Of a stretch of DNA of 64,000 nt, positions 22,462 to 32,326 are shown piece after piece. The position numbers and the translations under genes are program-made. Position 1 is the stretch's first letter. The number at the start of each line of letters is the position of its first letter. The notes under the pieces are model-generated. The model did no database searches. It was not told the DNA's origin and saw nothing but the letters and a program-made list of their open reading frames with translations. Source of the stretch: Bacilli bacterium (GTDB lineage Bacteria > Bacillota_I > Bacilli_A > RF39 > UBA660); the NCBI GenBank assembly GCA_900752905.1, contig CAADWX010000019.1, positions 14,911-78,910 of the forward strand. The letters run 5' to 3'.

Positions 22462-25011
22462 ATGAAGCTTTTGCTTTTAAATGCTTTAAAAGGTTTAAAA
22501 AAGAAAAAAGTTCAGATGTTTGGAATAATATTTATGGTTATGTTATCTACTGCTGTTTATACAGGTATGAATAGCGCTATAGATAGATTAGAGGATAAAT
22601 ATTATTCTTATCTTGATGAACAAAATGTTGAAGATATTAGTATTGGTGTTAATGTTGATTTAATGAATGATATAAGCGTATCTGATGTAGATCAATTATT
22701 AAATAATGAACTTAAGTTTATAACAAATGAAGAAAAAAATATTATTGAACAGTATAAATTGTTTTTAAAGAATCCTAGTTATGATGTTAATATGATTTAT
22801 AGTGTTATGAATATTTTTAAAAAATATGATGTTATAAAAAATTTTGAGGCAAAAAAATTAGATGAATTAAAAGGAGAATATAATCTTTATTATGAAAGAG
22901 AAATTTCTAAAACTGTAAGTGATGGTAAAAAATTATATAAAGTTATTCCTTATAATGAAAATAAAAAAATAAATAGAATTTATTTAGTTGAGGGTAATTA
23001 TCCAATAAATAAAAATGAAATAACTATTTTACCTTCTTTTGCAAAAAAGAATAAGATAAAAATAGGTGACATGTATAAAATTGGTGAATATGAGTATAAG
23101 GTAGTTGGATTTACATATGCACCTGATTATATATATCCTTTAATATCATTTAGTATGCCTATTTTTGATGAAATGAATAATAGTGTTATTTATATAAATG
23201 ATTCTTGTTTTAATGATATAAAGGGTATTGATGATAATAGTTATGCTATAAAATATAATAATAAAGTTAATAGAAAATTTGAAATTTCATCTAATATTGA
23301 TGAAAATAGTAATATGAAAGATGAACCTTTATTTAAAATATTTAATTCTGATAGTATTATTATGGATATGAATACTATAACAAGAATAGGAAGAATTGGA
23401 GCTTTACAACTTGAATTTGCTTCAAATAGATTATTTGCTGAATATTTTATGTATTTATTATTAAGTATTTCTGTACTTATAATAATTATTATTACAAAGA
23501 AAAGAATTGATGATGAAAAATTACAAATAGGGGTACTTAAGTCTTTAGGATATAGTAGATTTAGTATTGCTGTAAGTTATTTAGTATATCCTATAATTGG
23601 CTCATTAATAGGTGGTGTTTTAGGTTATATTATTGGAATTCTTGTTCATGAACCTATAGCTTCGATATTAAGAAGTTACTATTCTGTACCTCTTTCAAAT
23701 TATAGTATTAATTTAAATTATTTAAAAATTAGTGTTTTAGTACCTATGGTAATTCTTTCAATATTAAGTTATTTAATTGCATTTTTTATGCTTAGAAAAA
23801 AGCCTTTACAATTATTAAAGGAAGGAAGTAATTTAAAGGTTAATATATTTAATAGATTATTTAATAAAATACTTAAGTTTTTACCTTTTAATTTAAGATT
23901 TAAATATTCACTTGCTTTTCGTTCGATTGGAAAATTATTAATAATTACTATTACATCTTTTTTAACAGGTCTTTTAATTACTTTAATACTTATAGGCTAT
24001 AATTTATTTAATAATGTTATAGATAAATCGTTTGCGGGTATTGATTATAAATATATGGTAGCCTCTAATGGATTAAGTGAATTTAATGAAAAAGATGATT
24101 TATCTGATTATATTTTATCTGTTACAATTCCAATAGAAGAGATAAGTGATAAAGATGGTAATAAGAAAAAAATAGATAAAAAAGAAGATGATATTTCATT
24201 TAATATATATGGAATTGATACTACTGCTAAATATACAAGAATACTAGATAAAAATGATAAGAATATAATATCATTACTTGATGATAAAAATGGTATCATT
24301 GTAAATGAAAATGCTAAAGAATTATATGGATTAGAAATCAATGATAAAATAAAATTTAAATATAGAGATTTAATTCTTGAGTATACTATTATAGGATTTA
24401 ATAATGAACTTATGGGAAAGACTGGATATGTTGAAAGGATCGGACTTACTGATAAACTTCATGTATCAAATAATTCTTATTCTATGATATATTCAAATAA
24501 TTCTAAATATAAGAATATGAATGAATTAACACAGGATGAAGCTTCTTCTATAAGTTATTTGCTAAGTGTTGATGATTTGAAGGCAAATATAGAAAAACAA
24601 ATGGATAGATTTAATGGTAGTATTTATATAGTAATAGCTTTCGCATCTATTATGGCTTTAATAATTATAGCTGTAATTGCTAATATTGTAATTGAAGAAA
24701 ATAAAAAGACAATATCTATAATGAAAGTTATGGGATATAGTAATAAGAATATTAGTAATATTGTTTTAAATATTTATACACCATTTATTATTATTGCTTA
24801 TTTATTATCTATTCCAACTATGATTGCTCTTTTAAAGAAAATAGTAAGTGCTATTGTTGGGAATATAGAAATTACTATACCAATTGAGGCTGATCCATTT
24901 ATATCTATACTGGGGTTATTAGGCCTTTTAGTTGCGTATTATGTAGCGCTTTATATAAGTAAGAAAGATTTAAATAAAGTACCACTTGCGGTTGCTTTAA
25001 AAAGAGAGTAG
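22462..25011 (+). CDS. FtsX-like ABC permease
   Basis: 849 residues with the MacB/BceB-type plan: one N-terminal membrane segment (~17-37), a large extracellular part (~40-320), three membrane segments (~325-455) forming the first FtsX domain, a second membrane segment set starting ~490, a second extracellular region (~525-715), and the last three segments (~715-845). The basic N-terminus (ALKGLKKKKVQMFG) is usual. Such permeases move or sense peptides, lipids or antibiotics rather than small nutrients. The substrate cannot be told from sequence. Confidence 0.9.
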   Translation: MKLLLLNALKGLKKKKVQMFGIIFMVMLSTAVYTGMNSAIDRLEDKYYSYLDEQNVEDISIGVNVDLMNDISVSDVDQLLNNELKFITNEEKNIIEQYKLFLKNPSYDVNMIYSVMNIFKKYDVIKNFEAKKLDELKGEYNLYYEREISKTVSDGKKLYKVIPYNENKKINRIYLVEGNYPINKNEITILPSFAKKNKIKIGDMYKIGEYEYKVVGFTYAPDYIYPLISFSMPIFDEMNNSVIYINDSCFNDIKGIDDNSYAIKYNNKVNRKFEISSNIDENSNMKDEPLFKIFNSDSIIMDMNTITRIGRIGALQLEFASNRLFAEYFMYLLLSISVLIIIIITKKRIDDEKLQIGVLKSLGYSRFSIAVSYLVYPIIGSLIGGVLGYIIGILVHEPIASILRSYYSVPLSNYSINLNYLKISVLVPMVILSILSYLIAFFMLRKKPLQLLKEGSNLKVNIFNRLFNKILKFLPFNLRFKYSLAFRSIGKLLIITITSFLTGLLITLILIGYNLFNNVIDKSFAGIDYKYMVASNGLSEFNEKDDLSDYILSVTIPIEEISDKDGNKKKIDKKEDDISFNIYGIDTTAKYTRILDKNDKNIISLLDDKNGIIVNENAKELYGLEINDKIKFKYRDLILEYTIIGFNNELMGKTGYVERIGLTDKLHVSNNSYSMIYSNNSKYKNMNELTQDEASSISYLLSVDDLKANIEKQMDRFNGSIYIVIAFASIMALIIIAVIANIVIEENKKTISIMKVMGYSNKNISNIVLNIYTPFIIIAYLLSIPTMIALLKKIVSAIVGNIEITIPIEADPFISILGLLGLLVAYYVALYISKKDLNKVPLAVALKRE

Positions 25012-25019
25012 GTGATGTT

Positions 25020-25721
25020 ATGAGTTTAATAGAATTAAAAGATGTTTGTAAAGAATATAAAAGTGGTAAAATAAGGAATTCTGTTTTAAACAATATAAAT
25101 CTTGCTATAGAAAAAGGAGAAATAATTGTTATTTTAGGACCAAGTGGTAGTGGTAAAACGACACTATTAAATGTTATATCAGGACTTGATAGAATAAGTA
25201 GTGGTAAAATAATGTATGATGGTAAAAATATATCTAAATATAGTGATATTAGAATGACTAAATTTAGAAAGAAAAGGTTAGGTTTTATATTTCAGACTTA
25301 TAATTTACTTGAACATTTAAATGTTTATGAAAATGTACTTGTAGGTTCTTCTCTTGGTAAAAAAACTGTTGATGTTGATAAAATTATAGATACTGTAGGT
25401 CTTTTGAAGCATAAGAAAAAATATATGTATCAATTATCTGGTGGTGAACAACAAAGAGTATCTATTGCTCGTGCTTTAGCTAAGATGCCTGATGTTATGT
25501 TTTGTGATGAACCAACAGGTGCTTTAGATGAAAAAACGGGTAAAATTGTTTTAAAATCATTAGTTGATGCTAATAATAAATTAAAAACAACTATGATAAT
25601 AGTAACTCATAATCCTGGAATAGCTCAAATAGGTGATGTAGTAATACGTATGAATAGTGGTAAAATAATTGAAAAATATAAAAATAAGAGGGTTGATCCT
25701 AAAAATATTCCATGGGGATAA
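25020..25721 (+). CDS. Second ABC transporter ATPase of the operon
   Basis: 233 residues, closely similar to the first ATPase (GPSGSGKTT, LSGGEQQRVSIARAL, DEPTGALDEKTG). It starts 8 bases after the permease stop with GGTGATGTT as ribosome site. Two intact but different ATPases flank one permease, so the exporter may use a mixed ATPase pair or two alternative motors. A terminator follows. Confidence 0.95.
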   Translation: MSLIELKDVCKEYKSGKIRNSVLNNINLAIEKGEIIVILGPSGSGKTTLLNVISGLDRISSGKIMYDGKNISKYSDIRMTKFRKKRLGFIFQTYNLLEHLNVYENVLVGSSLGKKTVDVDKIIDTVGLLKHKKKYMYQLSGGEQQRVSIARALAKMPDVMFCDEPTGALDEKTGKIVLKSLVDANNKLKTTMIIVTHNPGIAQIGDVVIRMNSGKIIEKYKNKRVDPKNIPWG

Positions 25722-25722
25722 A

Positions 25723-25750
25723 AGAGTATGACAAATCATACTTTTTTTAT
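25723..25750 (+). terminator. Terminator of the ABC exporter operon
   Basis: AGTATGA-CAAA-TCATACT followed by TTTTTTA. Confidence 0.85.
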
Positions 25751-25803
25751 ATTTTAAATTGTTTCTAACTCTTTTTTTTGATACAATAAATAAAGGTGGT
25801 AGT

Positions 25804-28800
25804 ATGCAAGATAAAATACAACTTTTACTTAAACAATGTAATTTAAAAGAGGAATATTATAAATATTTTGAGAGTGGTACTCTTGATAAAATAGTTGGAA
25901 ATAAAACTAGAGATAGTTATAAATTTTTGATAACTTTAGATACTAATTTACCTCTTGAAGTTTATAATGAATTTTTCCTTGGAATAAAAAATGCTTTTCC
26001 TAAAGTTAAAAATATTGCTTTAGAGTTAAATATTAAAAATGTTAATAAAGATTTAGCTGAATTTTATTATAGACAGTTTATAGATGAAATAGCCGGTAAT
26101 TCTCCTTTGATTAAGAGTTTTAGAGATTATAAGGTTAGTTATACAAATTCGTTTAATATAATTGTATCTAATAAGGCAGAAGAAATGAAGTTAAATAGTA
26201 TAAAACGTGAGTTAGAAAGTAAATTTAAATCTGTTGGTTTTGATACTATAATTGAAATTATTGTAAATCACGATGAAAAACTTGCATATCAAATTGAAAA
26301 AGAATTAGAAGTTAAAATACCAAAAAATATAAAAACTACTTCTGAAGAGCCAAAACAAGAGTTTAAAAAATATGAGGGTGGTCCTAGAGTAAAGAAGGAA
26401 CCATTAATAATAGAAACAGAAGAAGAGAATGTATTAATTGGAAGAAAAATAGAAGATCCTATTACTCGTATTGATACTATATATGAAGAGACAAATAATG
26501 TAACAATAGAGTGTAAATTATTCGCGCCACTCGATGTTAGAGAAACTCGTACTGAATTAAAAATAATTACTTTAAAACTTACTGATAATACTGATAGTAT
26601 ATATGGTAAAGTATTTACAAACAGTGATGAAGAATTTAATGCAATTACTAAGAATATCAAAATGGGTGTTTGGTATAAAATGAGAGGATTAGTTAAACTT
26701 GATAAGTATACAAATGAACTAACATTTAATTTAAGAGATGTTAACAAGTCAAGTAAGACTGATAAAAAAATAATAGATGATGCTCCTGTTAAAAGAGTTG
26801 AACTTCATGCTCATACTATGATGAGTCAAATGGATGGTATTACTAAATTAGATTTAAATAAACATACTTGCGAATTAGTTGAAAGGACTATTGATATGGG
26901 TTATAAGGGAGTAGCAATTACTGATCATAGTGGTTGTCAAGCTTTCCCAATTTCTTTTAATATAATAAAAAGTCATAATAAAAAAATAATTAGTGATTTA
27001 AAGTCTAAAATAGAAGAATTAGAGAATTCTTTAGAAGGCTCAGATAATAAAGAAGAAGTAGAGAGTGAGTTAAACAAATTAAAAGAGCAACTTAAAAATC
27101 CTCCTTTATTTAAAGGTTTATATGGTACGGAACTTGTACTTGTTGATGATACTGTAAATGTAGTTGTAAGACCAACAGATGAAGATTTAATTGATAATAC
27201 TTATGTTGTATTTGATACTGAAACAACTGGTTTTAATGCTGGTGGTGCAGATCAAATGATTGAAATTGGTGCTGTAAAAATACATGATGGAGTTATAATT
27301 GATAGATTTGATGAATTAATAAATCCAGGTAGACATATTCCTGATAAGATTACAGAACTTACTTGTATTACTGATGATATGGTAAAAGATTCTGATAATG
27401 AGGAAAATGTAACAAGAAGATTTTTAGAGTGGACTGGTAATTTACCTATGGTAGCTCATAATGCTAAATTTGATATTTCATTTATAGAGATGGCATGTAA
27501 GAAATATAATTTAGGTGAATTTAAAAATACTGTTATAGATACATTAGAATTATCTCGTACGTTAGATCAAGGATTTGCTCGTCATAGTTTGTCAGCTTTG
27601 GTAAAAAGATATAATGTACCTTGGGAAGAAGATGCTCATCATAGAGCTGATTATGATGCTGAAGGAACAGCATATGTTTTTAGTAAGATGTTAAAAAAAT
27701 TAGAATCACAGAAATTCGAGAAAATTAGTGATTTGGATAATTTAGTATCAAAGGATGATATATATAAGTTTGGTCGTACTTATCATTTTAATGCTATAGC
27801 GCAAAATCAGGTTGGACTTAAGAATTTATTTAAAATAATTTCTCTTGCTAATACGGTTTATTTATATAAAACTCCAAGAATATTAAGAAGTGTATTAGAG
27901 GAAAATAGAGAGGGATTATTAATAGGTAGTGGATGTTATGAATCTGAAGTTTTTGTATCTGCTAGAAGTAAAGAGGGAGAAGAGCTTACTAATATAATTA
28001 ATTTTTATGATTATGTTGAGGTTCAACCTCCTGAGGTATATGATCATTTACTTCAACTTGGTGATTTTAAAGATAAAGTTGAGTTAGAAAATCATATAAG
28101 AAAAATTATTAGTGCTACAAAAGATGCTGGTAAAATTATTGTAGCAACAGGTGATGTTCATCATTTTACAAGAGAAGATAAAATTTATAGAGAGATTATT
28201 GTTAATCAAAAAGTACCAGGTGGTGGAAGACATCCACTTGCTAAAAATGATATAAAGAAAATACCTTCTCAACATTTTAGAACAACTAGAGAAATGCTTG
28301 ATGATTTTGCTTTCCTTGGTGAAGATTTAGCTTATGAAATTGTTGTTGAGAATACAAATAAAATATGTGATAGTGTCGATATTATAGAGGTTATTCCTGA
28401 TACTGGTGGTATTCCTTTTTCTCCAAGAGTTAAGAGTGATGATGGAGCATCTTATCTAGATTGTCCTCGTGTTGTAACAGATCTTGTATATACTCGTGCG
28501 AAAGATTGGTATGGAGATCCATTACCAGAAAATATTGAAAAGAGAATTGCGACTGAGTTATATGGTGATACAGTTTTAAATATTATAAAAGAAAATCTAA
28601 AAGAAAAAGGATTAAATGGAGAAGAACTTGAACGTAAATCTTTAAGTGAACTTCATAAAACAATACTTGATGGAATTGATGCTGTAAATAAATTAGTAAG
28701 TGATTATATAATAAAAACTAGTGAAGAAGAGATGACTGAAGAACAGGTAAAAAAAGAAGTTAAGAAGCGTCTTGGTGGAGTAATTGGTGCTGGATTTGAT

Positions 28801-30561
28801 CCAATATACTTAATTGCTCAAAGACTTGTTAAACACTCTAATAATGAGGGTTATTTGGTAGGATCCCGTGGATCTGTTGGTTCATCATTTGTCGCAACGA
28901 TGATGGGAATTACTGAGGTTAATCCACTTCCTGCTCATTATAGATGTACTAAATGTAAGGTAAGTATATTTAATGATGATAATGGTAATGCTCTTGGTGC
29001 TGAATATTCTTCTGGATTTGATTTACCAGATAAGATGTGTCCAAATTGTAATATACCTCTTTATAAAGATGGACAAGATATGCCATTCGCAACATTCTTG
29101 GGATTTAATGCAGATAAAGTTCCAGATATAGATTTGAACTTTTCTGATTTAAATCAAGCTAGTACTCATGCTTATACAAAAGTTTTATTTGGACCAGATA
29201 ATGTTTATAGAGCTGGTACTATTGGTACTGCTGCTCAAAATATAGCATTTGGTTTTGTAAAAGGATATTGTGAAAATAAAAACATTGTTATGAGAACAGC
29301 TGAAGTAGAAAGACTTGCTGCAGGATGTACTGGTGTTAAGAGAACTACAGGACAACACCCAGGTGGTATAGTTGTTATACCAGATTATATGGATTGTTTT
29401 GATTTTACTCCATTCCAATTTCCTGCAGAAAATATTAATTCTCCTTGGAGAACTACTCACTTTGATTATCACTCAATTGAAGAGTGTGTACTTAAACTTG
29501 ATATTTTAGGTCACTCTGATCCAACGCAACTAAGACTTATTCAACTTCAGTCTAATACTGATATAATGAAAGTACCTCTTGATGATAAAGATACAATGAG
29601 TATTTTTACATCTACAAAAGCACTTGGGGTTACATGTGAACAAATAATGTGTAATACTGGAACACTCGGAATACCTGAATTTGGAACAGCGTTTACTATA
29701 AAATTGGTTGAAGATACTAAACCAACTACTTTTGCGGAACTTATAAAAATATCAGGACTTTCACATGGTACTGATGTTTGGCTTGGTAATGCCCAAGAAT
29801 TAATAAAAAATAATATAGTTCCATTTAAAGAAACTATAGGCTGCCGTGATGATATAATGGTATATCTTATGTATCACGGCCTTGAACCTATTAAAGCATT
29901 TAAAATAATGGAATTTGTACGTAAAGGTAAAGCATCTAAAGATCCTGAAACATGGAAAGGTTTTGTTGAATTAATGCAAAAAAATGATATTCCTGAATGG
30001 TTTATTAGTTCTTGTCAAAAAATTAAGTATATGTTCCCTAAAGCACATGCTGCTGCTTATGTAATAAGTGCATTTAGAATTGCTTGGTATAAAGTTCATA
30101 TGCCTGTATATTTTTATGCATCATGGTTATCGTCTAAAGCAACTGATGTTGATGTTGAGGCAATGATAAAAGGTTATGATGCTATAAAGGAAAGAATTAT
30201 AGAAATTCAAAATAAAGGTTATGATGCTACAAATAAGGAAAATGGACAAGTTGAAAGTTTGAAAGTTTCTCTTGAGGCAACAGCTAGAGGTATGAAATTT
30301 TTAAATGTTGATTTATATAAGAGTGATGCTATTGTATGGAATAGTGCAAGTGATACAGAAATATATCCTCCATTTAATGCTATTGATGGACTTGGTGATA
30401 CTGTAGCAAATAATATTGTAGAAGAAAGGAAAAAGAAACCTTTCTTGAGTATTGAAGATTTCCAAAATAGATGTAAAGTATCTGGTACATTAATAGATAA
30501 GATGAGACTTATGGGTATTTTTGATGGACTTGCTGAATCAAATCAACTAAGTTTATTTTAA
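25804..30561 (+). CDS. polC: DNA polymerase III PolC-type, replicative polymerase
   Basis: 1,585 residues from the ATG at 25804 (AAAGGTGGTAGT upstream), longer than the usual ~1,440. Order: N-terminal domain, OB fold (~215-320), PHP domain part 1 (ELHAHT, His335 and His337), an inserted DEDD 3'-5' exonuclease (VVFDTETTG, D471 and E473; HHRADYDAEG), PHP part 2, zinc-binding Cys pairs (~C1048/C1051 and CPNC), the catalytic PDIDLNF (D1108, D1110) and the AHAAAYVISAFRIAWYK fingers region. Extra length includes a charged coiled-coil-like insert at ~400-440 (LKSKIEELENSLEG) inside the PHP domain and another near 965-990. Exonuclease and polymerase residues are intact. Confidence 0.98.
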   Translation: MQDKIQLLLKQCNLKEEYYKYFESGTLDKIVGNKTRDSYKFLITLDTNLPLEVYNEFFLGIKNAFPKVKNIALELNIKNVNKDLAEFYYRQFIDEIAGNSPLIKSFRDYKVSYTNSFNIIVSNKAEEMKLNSIKRELESKFKSVGFDTIIEIIVNHDEKLAYQIEKELEVKIPKNIKTTSEEPKQEFKKYEGGPRVKKEPLIIETEEENVLIGRKIEDPITRIDTIYEETNNVTIECKLFAPLDVRETRTELKIITLKLTDNTDSIYGKVFTNSDEEFNAITKNIKMGVWYKMRGLVKLDKYTNELTFNLRDVNKSSKTDKKIIDDAPVKRVELHAHTMMSQMDGITKLDLNKHTCELVERTIDMGYKGVAITDHSGCQAFPISFNIIKSHNKKIISDLKSKIEELENSLEGSDNKEEVESELNKLKEQLKNPPLFKGLYGTELVLVDDTVNVVVRPTDEDLIDNTYVVFDTETTGFNAGGADQMIEIGAVKIHDGVIIDRFDELINPGRHIPDKITELTCITDDMVKDSDNEENVTRRFLEWTGNLPMVAHNAKFDISFIEMACKKYNLGEFKNTVIDTLELSRTLDQGFARHSLSALVKRYNVPWEEDAHHRADYDAEGTAYVFSKMLKKLESQKFEKISDLDNLVSKDDIYKFGRTYHFNAIAQNQVGLKNLFKIISLANTVYLYKTPRILRSVLEENREGLLIGSGCYESEVFVSARSKEGEELTNIINFYDYVEVQPPEVYDHLLQLGDFKDKVELENHIRKIISATKDAGKIIVATGDVHHFTREDKIYREIIVNQKVPGGGRHPLAKNDIKKIPSQHFRTTREMLDDFAFLGEDLAYEIVVENTNKICDSVDIIEVIPDTGGIPFSPRVKSDDGASYLDCPRVVTDLVYTRAKDWYGDPLPENIEKRIATELYGDTVLNIIKENLKEKGLNGEELERKSLSELHKTILDGIDAVNKLVSDYIIKTSEEEMTEEQVKKEVKKRLGGVIGAGFDPIYLIAQRLVKHSNNEGYLVGSRGSVGSSFVATMMGITEVNPLPAHYRCTKCKVSIFNDDNGNALGAEYSSGFDLPDKMCPNCNIPLYKDGQDMPFATFLGFNADKVPDIDLNFSDLNQASTHAYTKVLFGPDNVYRAGTIGTAAQNIAFGFVKGYCENKNIVMRTAEVERLAAGCTGVKRTTGQHPGGIVVIPDYMDCFDFTPFQFPAENINSPWRTTHFDYHSIEECVLKLDILGHSDPTQLRLIQLQSNTDIMKVPLDDKDTMSIFTSTKALGVTCEQIMCNTGTLGIPEFGTAFTIKLVEDTKPTTFAELIKISGLSHGTDVWLGNAQELIKNNIVPFKETIGCRDDIMVYLMYHGLEPIKAFKIMEFVRKGKASKDPETWKGFVELMQKNDIPEWFISSCQKIKYMFPKAHAAAYVISAFRIAWYKVHMPVYFYASWLSSKATDVDVEAMIKGYDAIKERIIEIQNKGYDATNKENGQVESLKVSLEATARGMKFLNVDLYKSDAIVWNSASDTEIYPPFNAIDGLGDTVANNIVEERKKKPFLSIEDFQNRCKVSGTLIDKMRLMGIFDGLAESNQLSLF

Positions 30562-30590
30562 GAGAGATGTTTCTCTCTTTTTTTTTGTTA
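30562..30590 (+). terminator. Terminator after polC
   Basis: AGAGAGA-TGTT-TCTCTCT and nine T. The T-run is followed by GTTATAAT, a -10 box. Confidence 0.85.
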
Positions 30591-30599
30591 TAATGTATT

Positions 30600-30643
30600 T
30601 GCAACCGAATTTATACAAAAAGAAACCTTAAATTGGTTTTGCT
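30600..30643. promoter_or_regulatory. Inverted repeat in the 5' region of the membrane XRE gene
   Basis: GCAACCGAATTTA and TAAATTGGTTTTGC are imperfect inverted repeats around a 15-base centre, lying between a -10 box (TATAAT ~30588) and the start at 30685. It could be an autoregulatory operator of the XRE protein. Confidence 0.35.
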
Positions 30644-30684
30644 ACTTATTATTTTTGTAATAAAATTTAAGTGGAGGCGGGAAT

Positions 30685-32061
30685 ATGAAGTTTTGTGATA
30701 AGTTAGCTCGTATGAGAAAAAATAATAATTTAAGTCAGGAACAATTTGCTGATAAAATGGGAGTATCTAGACAAGCAGTAAGTAAATGGGAATCTGGTCA
30801 ATCAATACCTGATATGGAAAAAATAATGACTATGTGTAAACTACTTAATTGTAATTTAGATGATTTACTTGATGATGGGGTAATGGGTAAAAGTAAACAA
30901 AATGATACTAAGTTAAATTTTGGTGATTATTTTAATGAATTTTTATCTTTTATAACAAAGTCTTATAATATGATATGGAGTATGAGATTTAAGGAAAAGA
31001 TAAAATGTATTTTCGAAATGTTATTTATATTTTTAATATTATTATTAAGTGGTATCTTTTTAAATTATATGTTTAATAGTTTAATAGTAGGACATATTTA
31101 TTATATTCCTTATATTGGTAGTATATTATCAAGAGTCCTTAGCATATTGTTTTTAATAGCTTTAGTATGTATTGGGGTAGTAGTATTTATTCATTTATTT
31201 AAAATTAGGTATTTAGATTATTATGTTACGGTAGAAGATAGTTTAATTGATAATAAAAGAATTGAAAAAGAATTACCTAATGAGAAGATTATTGATAATA
31301 AGAAATATATTGTAGAACCTAAAAAAGAAAAGATAGTTATTAGAGATCCTAAACATTCTTCTTACAATTTCTTTTCTTTACTTGGAAATTTATTTGTATA
31401 TATAATTAAATTTTTTACTGTTTTATTTTCTATACCTGTTATAATTTTTACTCTTATTGTTTTAGCATTAACAGCTTGTTCTATATATTATTTTAAATAT
31501 GGTTTATTATTTTTATTTGTATTTATATGTTTAATTGGATGTTTATTGATGTGTTATATAATTTTATATTATATATATAATTTTATATTTAATTGTGTAA
31601 TAAAATTTAAAAGAATGTTTATTTTATTTATTATATCACTTTGTTTAATGGGAATTGGTTTTGGATTTTCTTTTGTAAAATACATGGATTATGATAGAGT
31701 AGGTATAGATGATAATAATTATATAGTTGATACTTTTGATATTGATTATAATGACAATGTGGTTATATCGCCTTATAGAAATAATATTGAATATGTAATT
31801 GATGATTCTTTATCTAGTATAAAAGTAGAGGTTAAACACTATAAAGAAAATAAAGTTAATATGAGAAATTATATTTCTGATGATTATAAATTTTATGATA
31901 TATATTCAAATGGTATTAATTCTTATGATTACTATAGAATTTTTAAAGAAGATTTAAAAAAACATAAGATAAGGAATTTGAATGATGAGGTATTAATAAA
32001 AGTATATTTATCAAGTAATATGTATAATGTTATAAGTAATAATAATTCTATGTTTAATTAA
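30685..32061 (+). CDS. Large membrane protein with N-terminal XRE domain
   Basis: 458 residues. XRE domain at 1-70 (MGVSRQAVSKWESGQSIPD). About six membrane segments follow, grouped at ~105-175 and ~235-345, separated by a charged cytoplasmic loop. The last ~110 residues (after ~345) lie outside or in a final loop and are rich in Tyr, Asn and Asp. The ATG follows GTGGAGGCGG. This is the backbone counterpart of the three smaller membrane-XRE proteins of the island. The function is unknown. Confidence 0.8.
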   Translation: MKFCDKLARMRKNNNLSQEQFADKMGVSRQAVSKWESGQSIPDMEKIMTMCKLLNCNLDDLLDDGVMGKSKQNDTKLNFGDYFNEFLSFITKSYNMIWSMRFKEKIKCIFEMLFIFLILLLSGIFLNYMFNSLIVGHIYYIPYIGSILSRVLSILFLIALVCIGVVVFIHLFKIRYLDYYVTVEDSLIDNKRIEKELPNEKIIDNKKYIVEPKKEKIVIRDPKHSSYNFFSLLGNLFVYIIKFFTVLFSIPVIIFTLIVLALTACSIYYFKYGLLFLFVFICLIGCLLMCYIILYYIYNFIFNCVIKFKRMFILFIISLCLMGIGFGFSFVKYMDYDRVGIDDNNYIVDTFDIDYNDNVVISPYRNNIEYVIDDSLSSIKVEVKHYKENKVNMRNYISDDYKFYDIYSNGINSYDYYRIFKEDLKKHKIRNLNDEVLIKVYLSSNMYNVISNNNSMFN

Positions 32062-32166
32062 TATATGTATGAAATATGTATGAAAATTTTATTATTAAAA
32101 TAAAAAAATTACAATATTTTAATAATAAAACAATAAAAAATATTGTTACTAGTAATACTTAATAGT

Positions 32167-32194
32167 AGAAAGAGATTATCCTCTTTCTTTTTTT
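32167..32194 (+). terminator. Terminator after the membrane XRE gene
   Basis: AGAAAGAG-ATTATC-CTCTTTCT plus seven T. The ~105 bases before it are AT-only and hold no gene. Confidence 0.85.
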
Positions 32195-32261
32195 ACAAAT
32201 TATTTTGTATGTTTTAGCATTTTTAGTAAAAAAATTTTACCTTGTATATTATAAACTCCCA

Positions 32262-32291
32262 TTGACAAAAAGCCCTGGGGGGGGGTACAAT
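32262..32291 (+). promoter_or_regulatory. Promoter with a G9 tract in the spacer, upstream of the pilin-like gene
   Basis: TTGACA (32262-32267) and TACAAT (32286-32291) are separated by 18 bases, the last nine of which are all G. The -35 is a perfect consensus. A run of nine G in a ~75% AT genome is a strong outlier, and homopolymers between -35 and -10 are a known basis of phase variation because slippage changes the spacing. Confidence 0.8.
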
Positions 32292-32326
32292 ATAGAAAGA
32301 ATAGTAAAATAGGAGTGAGTAAAAAA

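Noticed and set aside
26289..26747. 152-codon minus-strand frame inside polC
   Set aside because: Antisense to conserved polC sequence, with Ser/Leu/Ile-rich shadow composition.
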